Positions 49,518-58,330 of a DNA stretch of 64,000 bases are shown here, piece after piece. Source of the DNA: Treponema sp. (GTDB lineage Bacteria; Spirochaetota; Spirochaetia; Treponematales; Treponemataceae); the NCBI GenBank assembly GCA_022510925.1, contig JAFLSO010000002.1, positions 91,223-155,222 of the forward strand, read 5' to 3'. The translations under genes and the position numbers were made by a program. Numbering within the stretch: the stretch's first letter is position 1; every line of letters starts with the position of its first letter. The notes beneath the pieces were generated by a model. It worked only from the letters and a program-made list of their open reading frames with translations, made no database searches and was not told the DNA's origin.

Positions 49518-51715
49518 TCCTTTTTGCCCTCCTCCTCCGCGATGATTCTTGCCAGCGTGCGCGCAAGCTCCGGATGTGTCATCGCTATCTCGGCAAAGTA
49601 CCGCTCACGCTCCAATTCTATCTTTTTGTAAGCGTCAGGATGCCTTGTCCTGAACGCCTTGTCCCTAAGGGAGCGCTCATGCACCAGACGGCGAAGCACC
49701 TGCTCGTTTCCGCGCAGGAGCTGCTCCTCTATCCTGGCATGCAGGCTCGCCACAGCGTTAAGCCTGCCCTCCTCGCGCTCTCCGTCTTTCTCCTCCAGGC
49801 GCGCAAGATGCTTCTCCAGTATGTCCAGGAAAATATCCTCGTCCACCGCATTCCAGTAAGTCTCGTGCGCCCTTATGAAGTCTATGTTCACCGCGCCGCC
49901 GTTCTCTATCTGCAGCGCGAGCGCCGCCGCCATGGTGTCCATGCGCCTCTCCGCCTCGTTCCCGAACGCCCACTCGAATTCAGCAAGATCAAAGCTGAAA
50001 GAGGCGCTCTCCGCCCCGCCGGAGGACGAGGACTGGTATTCCGCCTCGCACTCGTACGGCTCCTCAATGCCCGCAACGGACAGCGCGAATTTTATTCTGG
50101 AGCGGACAGCGCCCTCCTCCACCAGCTCCCGCGCCCCGAACGACCTCAGCTGCTCGTTCACAAGCGCCACATGCCCCGCTATATAGAACTTTATGCCGCG
50201 CTCCCTGTATTTCCGCCAGCACATAAGAAGCCTGTCGCTCGCGGTAACGTCCACGCTCGCTATTCCCCGGGAATCCACTATCACCACTTTCGTACCGTCA
50301 GTCACTCCCTTCTCCAGGCCGGAGCAGAACTGGTCTATGTTCGCGTAGAAAAGAGGGCCTGAGAACCTGTATATGACAACGCCCTTTATGGGATAGACGC
50401 CGCCCTTACGACCGGAGAGCGAATGGAAGCCCTCCTGTCCCGGAACCACGCCCAGGAATTCGGAGAAAGGCTTGGCCTGCCTTATGATGAAAGTGACCGT
50501 GGAGAGAAGGACGCCGACCGCCACGCCGTAGACCGTCCCCAGGAAAAGCACAGAGAAGAACACCGCGTAAAAAATAAGGTATTCGGTTTTGTCCGCCTTA
50601 TGCAGGCTGCGGGCAAGCCTGAACTCAAACGTTCCTATCAGCGCGGATATTACTATTCCCGTAAGTACCGGCACCGGAAGATACCGTATGAAGCCGGTTC
50701 CGAACAGAATGATTAGCAGCATGAAGACGGCGGCGCTCAGTCCCATCACCTGGCTTTTAACGCCGAACTGGTCCGCTATTCCCGTGCGCGACACGGAGCC
50801 GTTCACAGGGCAGCAGCCGCTGAAGGCGCTGGCGGCGTTACCCACGCAGTATGCCAGAATCTCCCTGCGCGTGTTTATCCTGTCGCCGTAGCGAAGCCCT
50901 ATGTTAGTGGTGCTTAGCAGAGTCTCGCTGAGGATTACCACCGCCATGGTGAATGACGAAAGCAGCACATCGCGTGAGACTCCCTTGAGCAATGTGATGT
51001 CCGGCACATTAAGGCCCCTGAGACCTCCGTCCGTGCCCGGAAGCATGGCGACCCCGCGCTCATCCAGCCTGAGTGTGACTGAGAGCAGGGCTCCCAGAAA
51101 CATCAGAACCGGCTGCATGGGCACTTTGGGGAAAAATCTCCTGGACAGAAGAAGGATTATCACTGTGCCCGCACCAAGCGAGAACGACAGCGGGCTGAAA
51201 CCGTCCTTAGCCTGGAACCACACGTTACGTACAAGGTCCACAATCTCGCCCGTGCCCGCGCTACCGCCAAAAAGCTTCGGCACCTGCATCATCACTATTG
51301 TCATGCCTATGCCCGTTATGAATCCGCCCATCACAGGCTTGGACACGAATTTAAGTATCCTGTCCGCCTTTAAGAGGAAGAACACCAGAAGCCACAGCGA
51401 TACGCACAGCGACACCACGGGTATGAGGGACACGGCCTCATCGCTTGCCAGCGCTATTCCCAGAGACGCCATAAGGCCGCCTGTCAATGCCGCGGGTGCC
51501 GCGTCCACACCCCACACGAACCTGGGAGAGCTTGTGAGCAGCGAGAAACAGAAAATCGGCAGGACGGAGCCGTAAAGTCCGTGCACGGCCGGAAGCCCCG
51601 CCACCATGGCGTATCCCATGGAGATGGGAATGGACACCAGCGCGATTATAAGTCCTACCGCCACATCCCGCGCAAAAGAATGCGCGCCGTAGCCTGTGCT
51701 CCTTGAAAACTGCAT
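49514..51715 (-). CDS. SulP-family anion transporter with STAS domain and C-terminal extension
   Basis: About 733 aa. Ten or more N-terminal membrane helices include GLIIALVSIPISMGYAMVAG and GCCPVNGSVSRTGIADQFG, typical of SulP. A cytoplasmic STAS domain (about 430-545) has KGVVIYRFSGPLFYANIDQF and VIVDSRGIASVDVTAS. A further 170 residues, charged and helical, follow. The substrate could be sulfate, bicarbonate or a dicarboxylate and cannot be told. I chose the ATG at 51715 because a predicted transcript starts exactly there; an ATG two codons upstream is also possible. Confidence 0.88.
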   Translation of the reverse strand: MQFSRSTGYGAHSFARDVAVGLIIALVSIPISMGYAMVAGLPAVHGLYGSVLPIFCFSLLTSSPRFVWGVDAAPAALTGGLMASLGIALASDEAVSLIPVVSLCVSLWLLVFFLLKADRILKFVSKPVMGGFITGIGMTIVMMQVPKLFGGSAGTGEIVDLVRNVWFQAKDGFSPLSFSLGAGTVIILLLSRRFFPKVPMQPVLMFLGALLSVTLRLDERGVAMLPGTDGGLRGLNVPDITLLKGVSRDVLLSSFTMAVVILSETLLSTTNIGLRYGDRINTRREILAYCVGNAASAFSGCCPVNGSVSRTGIADQFGVKSQVMGLSAAVFMLLIILFGTGFIRYLPVPVLTGIVISALIGTFEFRLARSLHKADKTEYLIFYAVFFSVLFLGTVYGVAVGVLLSTVTFIIRQAKPFSEFLGVVPGQEGFHSLSGRKGGVYPIKGVVIYRFSGPLFYANIDQFCSGLEKGVTDGTKVVIVDSRGIASVDVTASDRLLMCWRKYRERGIKFYIAGHVALVNEQLRSFGARELVEEGAVRSRIKFALSVAGIEEPYECEAEYQSSSSGGAESASFSFDLAEFEWAFGNEAERRMDTMAAALALQIENGGAVNIDFIRAHETYWNAVDEDIFLDILEKHLARLEEKDGEREEGRLNAVASLHARIEEQLLRGNEQVLRRLVHERSLRDKAFRTRHPDAYKKIELERERYFAEIAMTHPELARTLARIIAEEEGKKD

Positions 51716-51721
51716 AGGCAT

Positions 51722-51749
51722 ATTCTAGCACATTTCCTGCCCGGGTAAA
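51722..51749 (-). promoter_or_regulatory. extended -10 promoter of the SulP gene, predicted leaderless
   Basis: On the minus strand TTTACC (51744-51749) and TAGAAT (51722-51727) are 16 bp apart, with TGC directly before the -10 (extended type). The predicted +1 is the A of the ATG at 51715. No ribosome site is present. Confidence 0.5.
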
Positions 51750-51788
51750 AGCGATTCTGCCCGGAGCCGGGTCCTGTCCGCGCGAAAC

Positions 51789-51817
51789 TAGACTTTTATA
51801 CGCAAGTCATGTAGAAT
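51789..51817 (+). promoter_or_regulatory. promoter of smpB, nearly leaderless
   Basis: TAGACT (51789-51794) and TAGAAT (51812-51817) are 17 bp apart, 4/6 and 5/6 matches. The predicted +1 near 51824 lies three bases before the ATG, and no ribosome site is present. Confidence 0.5.
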
Positions 51818-51826
51818 ATCAGCGGT

Positions 51827-52291
51827 ATGTCCGAAGGCAAAAAGATACTGGGAACCAACCGCAAGGCACGGTTCAACTACAGCATAGAAGACTCACTGGA
51901 ATGCGGCATAGTCCTGGAAGGCACGGAGGTCAAGTCCGTGAGGGCCGGGAATGTATCCTTTGCGGACAGTTTTTGTTTTATAGAAAAAGGCGAAGTCTGG
52001 ATGCAGAATTTTCACATAGCGGAATACTCCTTCTCCTCCGTATTCAACCATGAGCCCGACCGCAGGAAAAAGCTCCTGCTTCACCGTGACCAGATAAAGC
52101 GGCTCGCACGCAAAGTGGACGAGAAAGGCTACACCCTGATTCCGCTGGATTTCTATCTGAAGGACGGACGCGTGAAAGTAACGCTGGGCTTGTGCAAGGG
52201 CAAGAAGCAGTTCGACAAGCGTGAGGACATACGCGAGCGTGACATAAACCGTGACATGGCGCGGGAATTCCGCAGGGGGCTTCAGGGATAG
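51827..52291 (+). CDS. smpB: SsrA-binding protein SmpB
   Basis: 154 aa. NRKARFNYSIEDSLECGIVL, EGTEVKSVRAGNVSFADSF and VWMQNFHIAEYSF are the conserved SmpB blocks, and the C-terminal tail KRDINRDMAREF-like region is basic as expected. It carries tmRNA into stalled ribosomes. Its gene is usually near ssrA, but no tmRNA is seen here. The start lacks a Shine-Dalgarno. The stop TAG shares its G with the next gene's GTG start. Confidence 0.95.
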   Translation: MSEGKKILGTNRKARFNYSIEDSLECGIVLEGTEVKSVRAGNVSFADSFCFIEKGEVWMQNFHIAEYSFSSVFNHEPDRRKKLLLHRDQIKRLARKVDEKGYTLIPLDFYLKDGRVKVTLGLCKGKKQFDKREDIRERDINRDMAREFRRGLQG

Positions 52292-53136
52292 TGCGCGGGA
52301 AATCTCTTTTCACTCAGATTGGATTTCTCTTTCTGACCGTGTGCCTGCATGCCGCGGAGAGCGTGGATTTCTATGCGACCGTCTCGTCATCGGCGGACTC
52401 CGGCATGATAAAAATGACCACGGACCTGTTCTTCAACCAGCTTCAGTCACTGGACGGATACACAGTGACGGACAAACGCGGCTCCACATACGACCCGTCA
52501 ACCGCGGCCAGAACCAGCATAGCGTTCTTCGCGGAGATTCAGGAGGACTCCGACGGCTCATGGATATGCACGCTGAACGCCGTCAAAGCCAGTGACGGAA
52601 AGAACGTGAGCGAGACAAAAAAATACGCCTCATACTACAAGATTCTTCTGGACGCCAAGTCCTCGCTTGAGAACTTGTTCAGGAACCTATCGGGAGAGGC
52701 GCCCGTGCAGGACTCCCCGGCGCAGGCATCTGTACCCAGGAACTACACCCCTCCGCAGCAGGCACAGGAATCACCGGACTCCGCGCTGGATGATCTGGCC
52801 GGAACATGGAGAGGAGAGCAGTTCATAGAGAAGATACTCATACTGCGCGGCGGCAGGGGATTCGTGGTGTTCAAGAACGGTGCCACCATGAACATATCTG
52901 TAACCATATCGGGCAAGAACGTAAGGATAGTCCAGACAGGCGGCTCCAACGCTTCGTTTTTCCCGGAGATACCCAGGCAGCTTGCGCTGCAGAACGCGCC
53001 CGGAGCAAAGCCCATAGAATGGAACCTGACGCTTACTGACAAGGCTACCCTCAAGGGGGTCAAATCCACTTTGGTGGAGAATTCAGGCTCGGGTGTCACA
53101 GACGGCACCCTGGAAGTTACATGGTCTAAAATCTGA
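52291..53136 (+). CDS. exported protein of unknown function
   Basis: 281 aa starting with GTG that shares one base with the smpB stop. The signal peptide (about residues 5-22, TQIGFLFLTVCLHAAES) is followed by a domain with DFYATVSSSADSGMIKMTTD and TSIAFFAEIQEDSDGSWICT, then a Pro/Gln-rich linker and a C-terminal beta domain (LAGTWRGEQFIEKILILRGG) that resembles a lipocalin-like LxGTW motif. The last part suggests a small-ligand or peptide-binding barrel; that is inference. The stop overlaps the convergent Sua5-like gene by 11 bases. Confidence 0.72.
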   Translation: MRGKSLFTQIGFLFLTVCLHAAESVDFYATVSSSADSGMIKMTTDLFFNQLQSLDGYTVTDKRGSTYDPSTAARTSIAFFAEIQEDSDGSWICTLNAVKASDGKNVSETKKYASYYKILLDAKSSLENLFRNLSGEAPVQDSPAQASVPRNYTPPQQAQESPDSALDDLAGTWRGEQFIEKILILRGGRGFVVFKNGATMNISVTISGKNVRIVQTGGSNASFFPEIPRQLALQNAPGAKPIEWNLTLTDKATLKGVKSTLVENSGSGVTDGTLEVTWSKI

Positions 53137-53719
53137 CGGGGCCCTGCCTCAGCACCCTGACGGCGCCGTCCTCTAATCTTACAAGTGTTGACGGCACGGC
53201 CCTCGTTTTGTCTCCGTCTGTCACGAACAGGTCCGCCTCATCCCCGAATTCCGCGATTATTTCATGCTCCGTGCCCAGGGCATCTTTCCCGCTCCTGTTC
53301 ACGCTGGTGCTGTACACGGGGGCGCCACACTCCTTTATCACGGCACGGAGCCAGCTGTCACCCGGACATCTGAACGCAATGGTGTCAGATTTCCACAGCG
53401 CGGAGAATTCCGGTCTGACACCCACTATGAGCGTGACCGCCCCTGGCCATCTGCAAAGAACCTCGGGGGGAATATTATCGTCCGTGTACAGGAAAATGTC
53501 ATCTGGCTCCGCGATGAGCCTTATGAGCGGCTTTGACTCTGGCCTGCCCTTCATTGCGTAAATTCTCTCGGCGGTGCGCAGCATCCTTTCCCGGCCGGGA
53601 AGGTCCGCTATGCCGCTTATGCCGTATACAGTGTCCGTGGGCAGTATCGCTATGCCGCCGCCCTTAAGGCATTCCGCCGCCAGCGACACGGAATCTTTGT
53701 CCGCCTTACTGCATGTCAT
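53126..53719 (-). CDS. tsaC: threonylcarbamoyl-AMP synthase (Sua5/YwlC/TsaC family)
   Basis: 197 aa from the ATG at 53719 (MTCSKADKDSVSLAAE); the frame upstream is unsupported. GGGIAILPTDTVYGISG is the family signature, with YAMKGRPESKPL (K-R-x-x-KP motif), CRWPGAVTLIV and IAFRCPGDSWLR. The enzyme makes threonylcarbamoyl-adenylate for t6A37 of tRNA. It is the short TsaC form without the Sua5 extension. It overlaps the FtsB-like gene by 14 bases. Confidence 0.92.
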   Translation of the reverse strand: MTCSKADKDSVSLAAECLKGGGIAILPTDTVYGISGIADLPGRERMLRTAERIYAMKGRPESKPLIRLIAEPDDIFLYTDDNIPPEVLCRWPGAVTLIVGVRPEFSALWKSDTIAFRCPGDSWLRAVIKECGAPVYSTSVNRSGKDALGTEHEIIAEFGDEADLFVTDGDKTRAVPSTLVRLEDGAVRVLRQGPVRF

Positions 53720-54203
53720 AGACGGCCGTTCCTCCGACCACGCCGTAATGGGCCTTGGGACGCGGTATATGTATGTAGCCTCGGTTAAAATCCGCCAGAA
53801 GAAGCACCAGATACACAAGGCCGAAAATCACAAGACCCGTGGCCTTACAGAACCATTCAGGCACATAGCGTGCCTCGGTATGCCTAAGCACTACGCCCGG
53901 ATCCAGAATCTGCGTCTCGCGAACAGGAAGCCCGCTTATCTTCACGAGTTTCTCGCCCTGCCCCACATAGCCCAGCTTACGTGCGTATGCCGCTATGACA
54001 TCGGCATCGTTCTGCAGCGCCACTTTCTCCAGCGCCAATTCCTCATGAGTCTTCTCAATGCCGGCAGTATGGGCGCTCAAAAGCCTTTTCTGCTCCAGAA
54101 GCTGCCCGTGCGCCCACAATCCGTCACGCCCGCACACAATCGCCACAAGCACATAGAAAAGAGTGCCTGCACATGCCGCCGCGAGAAACCTACATCTTGC
54201 CAT
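53706..54203 (-). CDS. septum-formation initiator (FtsB/DivIC-like) protein
   Basis: 165 aa. An N-terminal membrane helix (FLAAACAGTLFYVLVAIV) is followed by a coiled coil (LLEQKRLLSAHTAGIEKTHEEL) and the FtsB-like AAYARKLGYVGQGEKLVKI stretch; a second helix near the C-terminus (ATGLVIFGLVYLVLLLAD) is not found in E. coli FtsB. It probably belongs to the division complex linking FtsL and FtsQ-like proteins. The call is by topology and the ARKLGYxxxGE motif. No Shine-Dalgarno precedes the ATG. Confidence 0.75.
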   Translation of the reverse strand: MARCRFLAAACAGTLFYVLVAIVCGRDGLWAHGQLLEQKRLLSAHTAGIEKTHEELALEKVALQNDADVIAAYARKLGYVGQGEKLVKISGLPVRETQILDPGVVLRHTEARYVPEWFCKATGLVIFGLVYLVLLLADFNRGYIHIPRPKAHYGVVGGTAVYDMQ

Positions 54204-54252
54204 ACAAAGTTTTTCGGCATAGTTTTTTGTTTTCTGAATTCAATTTATATGG

Positions 54253-54320
54253 TATAATCCAATAGAAATATGTGCAGATTTTGCCATCTGCTGCCGATAG
54301 AAAAAGATGTATACTATACT
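54253..54320 (+). promoter_or_regulatory. promoter region of the acidic protein-DUF115 unit
   Basis: The 141-bp gap holds a TATAAT (54253-54258) and two overlapping TATACT boxes (54310-54320), none with a convincing -35 at 16-18 bp. GCCGATAG (54293-54300) matches 7/8 of a sigma28 -10, but no TAAA-type -35 is found at the proper distance. AGGGGAT precedes the ATG at 54345. Which start is used cannot be told. Confidence 0.3.
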
Positions 54321-54344
54321 AAATCTTAACAAGGGGATATTTAT

Positions 54345-56867
54345 ATGAGCGACACCACAAACGAAAACGCCCGGAGCGAACTTGACGAGTATGGCGTATG
54401 GGTAAAAACGCCTCCCCATTCTGCGCAGGAGGGCGGCGCCCCCGCAGAAAGCGACATAGGACTTCCTGACTTCTCTTTTCTAGATAACATCGCGCAGGCG
54501 GACGGAAATACCGGCACCGCGGAGAGCGCGCCACAGAGCACGGAAGACGCCGCCTCAGGGATTACGGCCGAGGAGACTGAGGATTTTGGTGACGGCGAAA
54601 TCTCACTCGATGACTTCATCACGGACGGATTCTCATCTGACAGTGACAGCCCCGGCTCAGATTCCGGAGACGGTGAGATATCACTCGATGAGTTCGGGCT
54701 GAGCGATGAGTCCATGGAGACCTCGCAGGAAGAGGTGCAGGAAGAGGAGCCTCTGGACATGGACCTGACTTTCGATGATTCCGTAGAGACACAGGATAAC
54801 GCGCGGCAGGACACGGCGGAGGCGGACGCGGGCTCAGAGACAAGCTCCTCCGGGGATGACGGCGCGATTTTCGCCGATGACTTTGACGCGCTGTTTGACA
54901 CCATGGAGGACGGCGCCGCGCAGAAAACAGAGCCCGAGCGGACTGAGACCGTCCCCGATGAGGATTTCGGCATCGCGCAGGACACGTCCGGCTCCTCTGA
55001 GGAGATAGACCTTTCCGAATTCGGGCTTGACGAGTCAGACGGGCCCGCGCAGAATTCAGGCGAGGGTCACAAGCCCGCTGAGTCCAGCGACTTTGACATA
55101 GAGGTCACCACGGACGACGCGTCTCCTTCAGCCTCACAGACAGAGAGCGGCTCTGATGAGGACGATGAGGCTATCTCACTTGACATACAGACTAACGAGT
55201 CTCCCGCCGAGTCAGGCATGAGCGTTACGCCCGCCGGCTCAGAGGGGGATTTTGACGTGGACTCCATACTTGACTCCGTTGACCTGGGCGACTCATCCCC
55301 CGCAGAGGAGACCACCTCACCCGCGGAAACGACTTACGGAAACACAGAGAGCCTTGCGTCGGAGCCACTCTCTTTCACGGACATAACCTCAGATGAGGTA
55401 AGCGCAGATGAGCCTGACGCAGAAAGCCCCGCGCAGGAGCCCATCCCCGACACGTTCGATGAGGAGGCGGCATCCCTCTCAGTGCAGGAGGATGCGGGAG
55501 GAGTACAGCAGCCAGTTCCACGTAACGACGAGAGCTTCGCGCTGCTGAGACAGATTTCCACGGAGCTGGCATCGCTTAAGAGCGAGATAAACACTTTAAA
55601 GACAGAATTCACGGAGCTTAAGAACAAGGCTCCCGGAAGCGCCGTCACCCAGGACGAGAAACACGAGGAGCCTGAGAGCACGGCCATTCCCGACGTTCCA
55701 TCTCCCGCCGCGTCCACCGGTTTTTTCGAGGAGGACGGAGATGACACCATAGCGCTGAGCGGCGATGAGCTTAACAACATTCTGAGCACCGCCGAATTCT
55801 CGCAGGAGGATGAGGCATCATCCGCCGTAAACAGCGAGGAGGTTCTGCTTGGCTCCCCCACCAGTGTGGCCGAGGTTCCGCAGGAGGATTTCATCGCGGA
55901 CAACGGCCTTAACATGGACTTCGACAACGAGACGCTGGAGGAGCCCACATTTGACGAGAGCGACCTGGCGGAGTCCTTCCCCGAGGATACCGCGGCCGGG
56001 AATACGGAGACGCAGGAGGATGAGATACTCGTCCCCAAGTCTGACGAGAGCCTGGACCCGGAATCCATCGTGGTGCAGGGAGAGGAGACCGGTACTGACG
56101 ACGCATTCTCATCTGAGGCGCCCGACCTGGAGTCGCTTCAGCGCCCCATAGATTTGTTCAGGGAGGAGACGCCCGAGCCGCTGACGGACGATGACACGGA
56201 GTTCCTTAAGTCTGAGCCTGTCACAGAGGCGGAGACTGAGGAGACTGAGGAGACTGAGGAGACTGAGGAGACTGAGGAGACTGAGGAGACTGAGGAGACT
56301 GAGGAGACCGAGGAGACTGAGGAGACCGAGGAGACCGAGGAATCTGAAGAGACACTGGAGACGGGCATAAGCGAGGATCCTGTCAGAACCGTGTTCAACC
56401 AGTGGGAGAATTCCTCAGAGGAGGACGATGACACGGAGGAAGAGCCTTTCGCGGAGGATGACATAGCCCAGGAGACCGGAGAGGAGCCCGTGCAGGAAGA
56501 GAGCGCTGATGCCGCAGAGAGCGCGGAGGAGGAAAGCATTCCTAAGGAAAGCTCCCTGGCGCAGGATGACGAGCCCTGTCCACCGGAGCCGGAAACTGAA
56601 ACCGTGGAGGCCCCCGCTTACGAAGCGGAAGTGCAGATTCCCGCAGCACCTTTAGCGGCGGAAAGCGCGCCGTCCGTTACGGAGGACAGGCCGCAGGAGC
56701 ATACTGACGGCACCATAACCGAGGAGATGAAGCAGGAGATAAAGAGCGTGCTCCTTTACATGGACCAGCTTCTGGAGAGTCTCCCCGAGGAGAAAATAAC
56801 AGAGTTCGCCCAGTCCGAGCAGTTTGAGACATACAGAAGATTGTTCTCCGAGCTGGGCCTGGCATAA
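54345..56867 (+). CDS. large acidic repeat protein
   Basis: 840 aa, very rich in Glu, Asp, Ser and Thr, with no signal peptide or membrane helix. A short motif recurs in the first 250 residues: GEISLDDFIT, GEISLDEFGLSD, EEIDLSEFGLDES, so it is built of degenerate linear motifs. A coiled coil lies at about 400-430 (LLRQISTELASLKSEINTLK). A TEE run of 12 units occupies residues 631-666. The C-terminal 55 residues (MKQEIKSVLLYMDQLLESLP) look folded and may be the binding module. It heads a unit with two DUF115 genes. It may act as a flexible scaffold; that is inference. Confidence 0.8.
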   Translation: MSDTTNENARSELDEYGVWVKTPPHSAQEGGAPAESDIGLPDFSFLDNIAQADGNTGTAESAPQSTEDAASGITAEETEDFGDGEISLDDFITDGFSSDSDSPGSDSGDGEISLDEFGLSDESMETSQEEVQEEEPLDMDLTFDDSVETQDNARQDTAEADAGSETSSSGDDGAIFADDFDALFDTMEDGAAQKTEPERTETVPDEDFGIAQDTSGSSEEIDLSEFGLDESDGPAQNSGEGHKPAESSDFDIEVTTDDASPSASQTESGSDEDDEAISLDIQTNESPAESGMSVTPAGSEGDFDVDSILDSVDLGDSSPAEETTSPAETTYGNTESLASEPLSFTDITSDEVSADEPDAESPAQEPIPDTFDEEAASLSVQEDAGGVQQPVPRNDESFALLRQISTELASLKSEINTLKTEFTELKNKAPGSAVTQDEKHEEPESTAIPDVPSPAASTGFFEEDGDDTIALSGDELNNILSTAEFSQEDEASSAVNSEEVLLGSPTSVAEVPQEDFIADNGLNMDFDNETLEEPTFDESDLAESFPEDTAAGNTETQEDEILVPKSDESLDPESIVVQGEETGTDDAFSSEAPDLESLQRPIDLFREETPEPLTDDDTEFLKSEPVTEAETEETEETEETEETEETEETEETEETEETEETEETEESEETLETGISEDPVRTVFNQWENSSEEDDDTEEEPFAEDDIAQETGEEPVQEESADAAESAEEESIPKESSLAQDDEPCPPEPETETVEAPAYEAEVQIPAAPLAAESAPSVTEDRPQEHTDGTITEEMKQEIKSVLLYMDQLLESLPEEKITEFAQSEQFETYRRLFSELGLA
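56235..56342 (+). repeat. 12-copy 9-bp tandem repeat coding for Thr-Glu-Glu
   Basis: Twelve in-frame units of ACTGAGGAG (several with C for T at the third base) encode TEE x 12. A degenerate SEE unit follows. The near-identity of the first eight units implies recent slippage, so the number of copies may vary between strains. Being a multiple of three, changes keep the frame. Confidence 0.9.
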
Positions 56868-56872
56868 AAGAC

Positions 56873-58330
56873 ATGGCGGGCGGCTTACACTTGCACTCCG
56901 CGTACAATCCTGAGCGGGAGGCGGAGCGTTTCGTGCAGGGTATAAAGCCGCCCTTCATGCCGCAGTACGTGCTTGTGACGGGCGCCGGCCGTCCGTACAC
57001 AGTTCCCTATCTGAAAAAAGAATTCCCCGGCGTTAAAGTCTGCGCCGTCCAATACACAAAGGATTTTTCTGACACGGACTTTTCTTGGGACAAAGTCTTT
57101 TATTTCGAGGACCCGGAAAAATCCGTCTCCCCGCCGCTGTCCGATCAGATTTTCAATTACCTGGGCGACGAGGGGACCATAGCGTGCTTCTTCACCTCAT
57201 GGAGACCCTCAGAGCGCACTTTCCCTGAAGAATACAAAGCCACATGGGAAGAGATAAAAAAGGCGGTTTTAAAAAGCAGGACCGTCCTTCAGACCAGAAC
57301 GTATTTCGGAAGACGGTGGACTAAAAACGCGGTGAGGCTCCCGCTATTCGCGGAGAGGTTCGTCTCAGTCACAAAGGGCGATGTGCCCGTAATCGTATGC
57401 GCGTCGGGAAGAAGCCTTGAATCATCCGTTCCGTTCCTCAAAGAATTCCGCGAGAGTTTTTTTCTGATAGCGGTGTCGTCCGCGTACAACGCGCTGGCCT
57501 CACGCGGAATAAGGAGCGATATATGCGTCTCCACCGACGGCGGCTACTGGGCGAAAAAGCACCTGAGCCGCATGGGCGAAAATGACTGCGTGCTCGCGCT
57601 CGCACCGGAGGCCGCCTGCCCTGCCCGCGTGCTGGAGAGCGTCAGGATTCTGGCGCTTGACTACTCTGACGGTCCCGGAACCAGCCTTTTAAAATCCTGC
57701 CGCATACCGGCTATGCCCGCCGTAAGATGCGGAACAGTGAGCGGAACCGCCGTGGCACTGGCGCTATCAATCACAGCAGCGGATGTCTTTGTGTGCGGGC
57801 TTGACCTGGCGCCCAACGCGGGGCACAGCCACACGCAGCCCAACGAGCTTGAGACAACCGACTCCCTGACAGACCGCCGGCTCCATACGCAGGAGACAAG
57901 GCTATGTCCGCGCACATTCAAATCTCCCGCGATGGACACATACAGGGAATGGTTCTCTTCTTCGGATTTCGGAGGACGTGTATTCAGGCTGAGCGCAGGA
58001 TACAAGTATAACCTAACGTTAGGTTCAATAAAAGACGTGGACTGGGATTTTTTCAAAAAGAAAGCACATGAGAGGCAGAAAGCGGACATGACATTCCCTA
58101 AGCTCATGGAACGCGCGGCGGCTGATGATTTCCAGAAGCGCAGGAGTATAATCCTTTCCGCCATAAAAGCCGGGATAGGCGGGGAAGAATGGCTCAGGAC
58201 TATCATGCCCGCGGACTACATCCTCTACGAGCGCAGTCTTGGAGGCGAGGATAAAAGCGCGCGCTCAGAGAAAATAGACATGGGCATAAGGGAGTTCTAC
58301 CCGGAGCTCACACGGGGGCTTGCGCCATGA
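56873..58330 (+). CDS. DUF115 (Maf-like) motility-associated protein 1
   Basis: 485 aa. The N-terminus HSAYNPEREAERFVQG and the core VPVIVCASGRSLESSVPFLK, DICVSTDGGYWAKKHL and GLDLAPNAGHSH fit the DUF115/6-hydroxymethylpterin pyrophosphokinase MptE-like family, called Maf in flagellated species. Maf proteins transfer nonulosonic acids such as pseudaminic acid to flagellins. The start is six bases after the acidic-protein stop. It overlaps the second DUF115 gene by four bases. It contains the perfect 16-bp palindrome at 58010-58025. The flagellin link is inferred from family. Confidence 0.85.
   Translation: MAGGLHLHSAYNPEREAERFVQGIKPPFMPQYVLVTGAGRPYTVPYLKKEFPGVKVCAVQYTKDFSDTDFSWDKVFYFEDPEKSVSPPLSDQIFNYLGDEGTIACFFTSWRPSERTFPEEYKATWEEIKKAVLKSRTVLQTRTYFGRRWTKNAVRLPLFAERFVSVTKGDVPVIVCASGRSLESSVPFLKEFRESFFLIAVSSAYNALASRGIRSDICVSTDGGYWAKKHLSRMGENDCVLALAPEAACPARVLESVRILALDYSDGPGTSLLKSCRIPAMPAVRCGTVSGTAVALALSITAADVFVCGLDLAPNAGHSHTQPNELETTDSLTDRRLHTQETRLCPRTFKSPAMDTYREWFSSSDFGGRVFRLSAGYKYNLTLGSIKDVDWDFFKKKAHERQKADMTFPKLMERAAADDFQKRRSIILSAIKAGIGGEEWLRTIMPADYILYERSLGGEDKSARSEKIDMGIREFYPELTRGLAP
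58010..58025. repeat. short palindrome AACCTAACGTTAGGTT, copy 2
   Basis: Perfect 16-bp palindrome, in frame as N-L-T-L-G-S in DUF115 protein 1. It contains the 14-bp core also found at 23470-23483. Confidence 0.6.

Noticed and set aside
54293-54300. GCCGATAG as a sigma28 -10 for the acidic protein gene
   Set aside because: No TAAA-type -35 is found at 15-16 bp upstream; kept only as a note in the promoter region entry.
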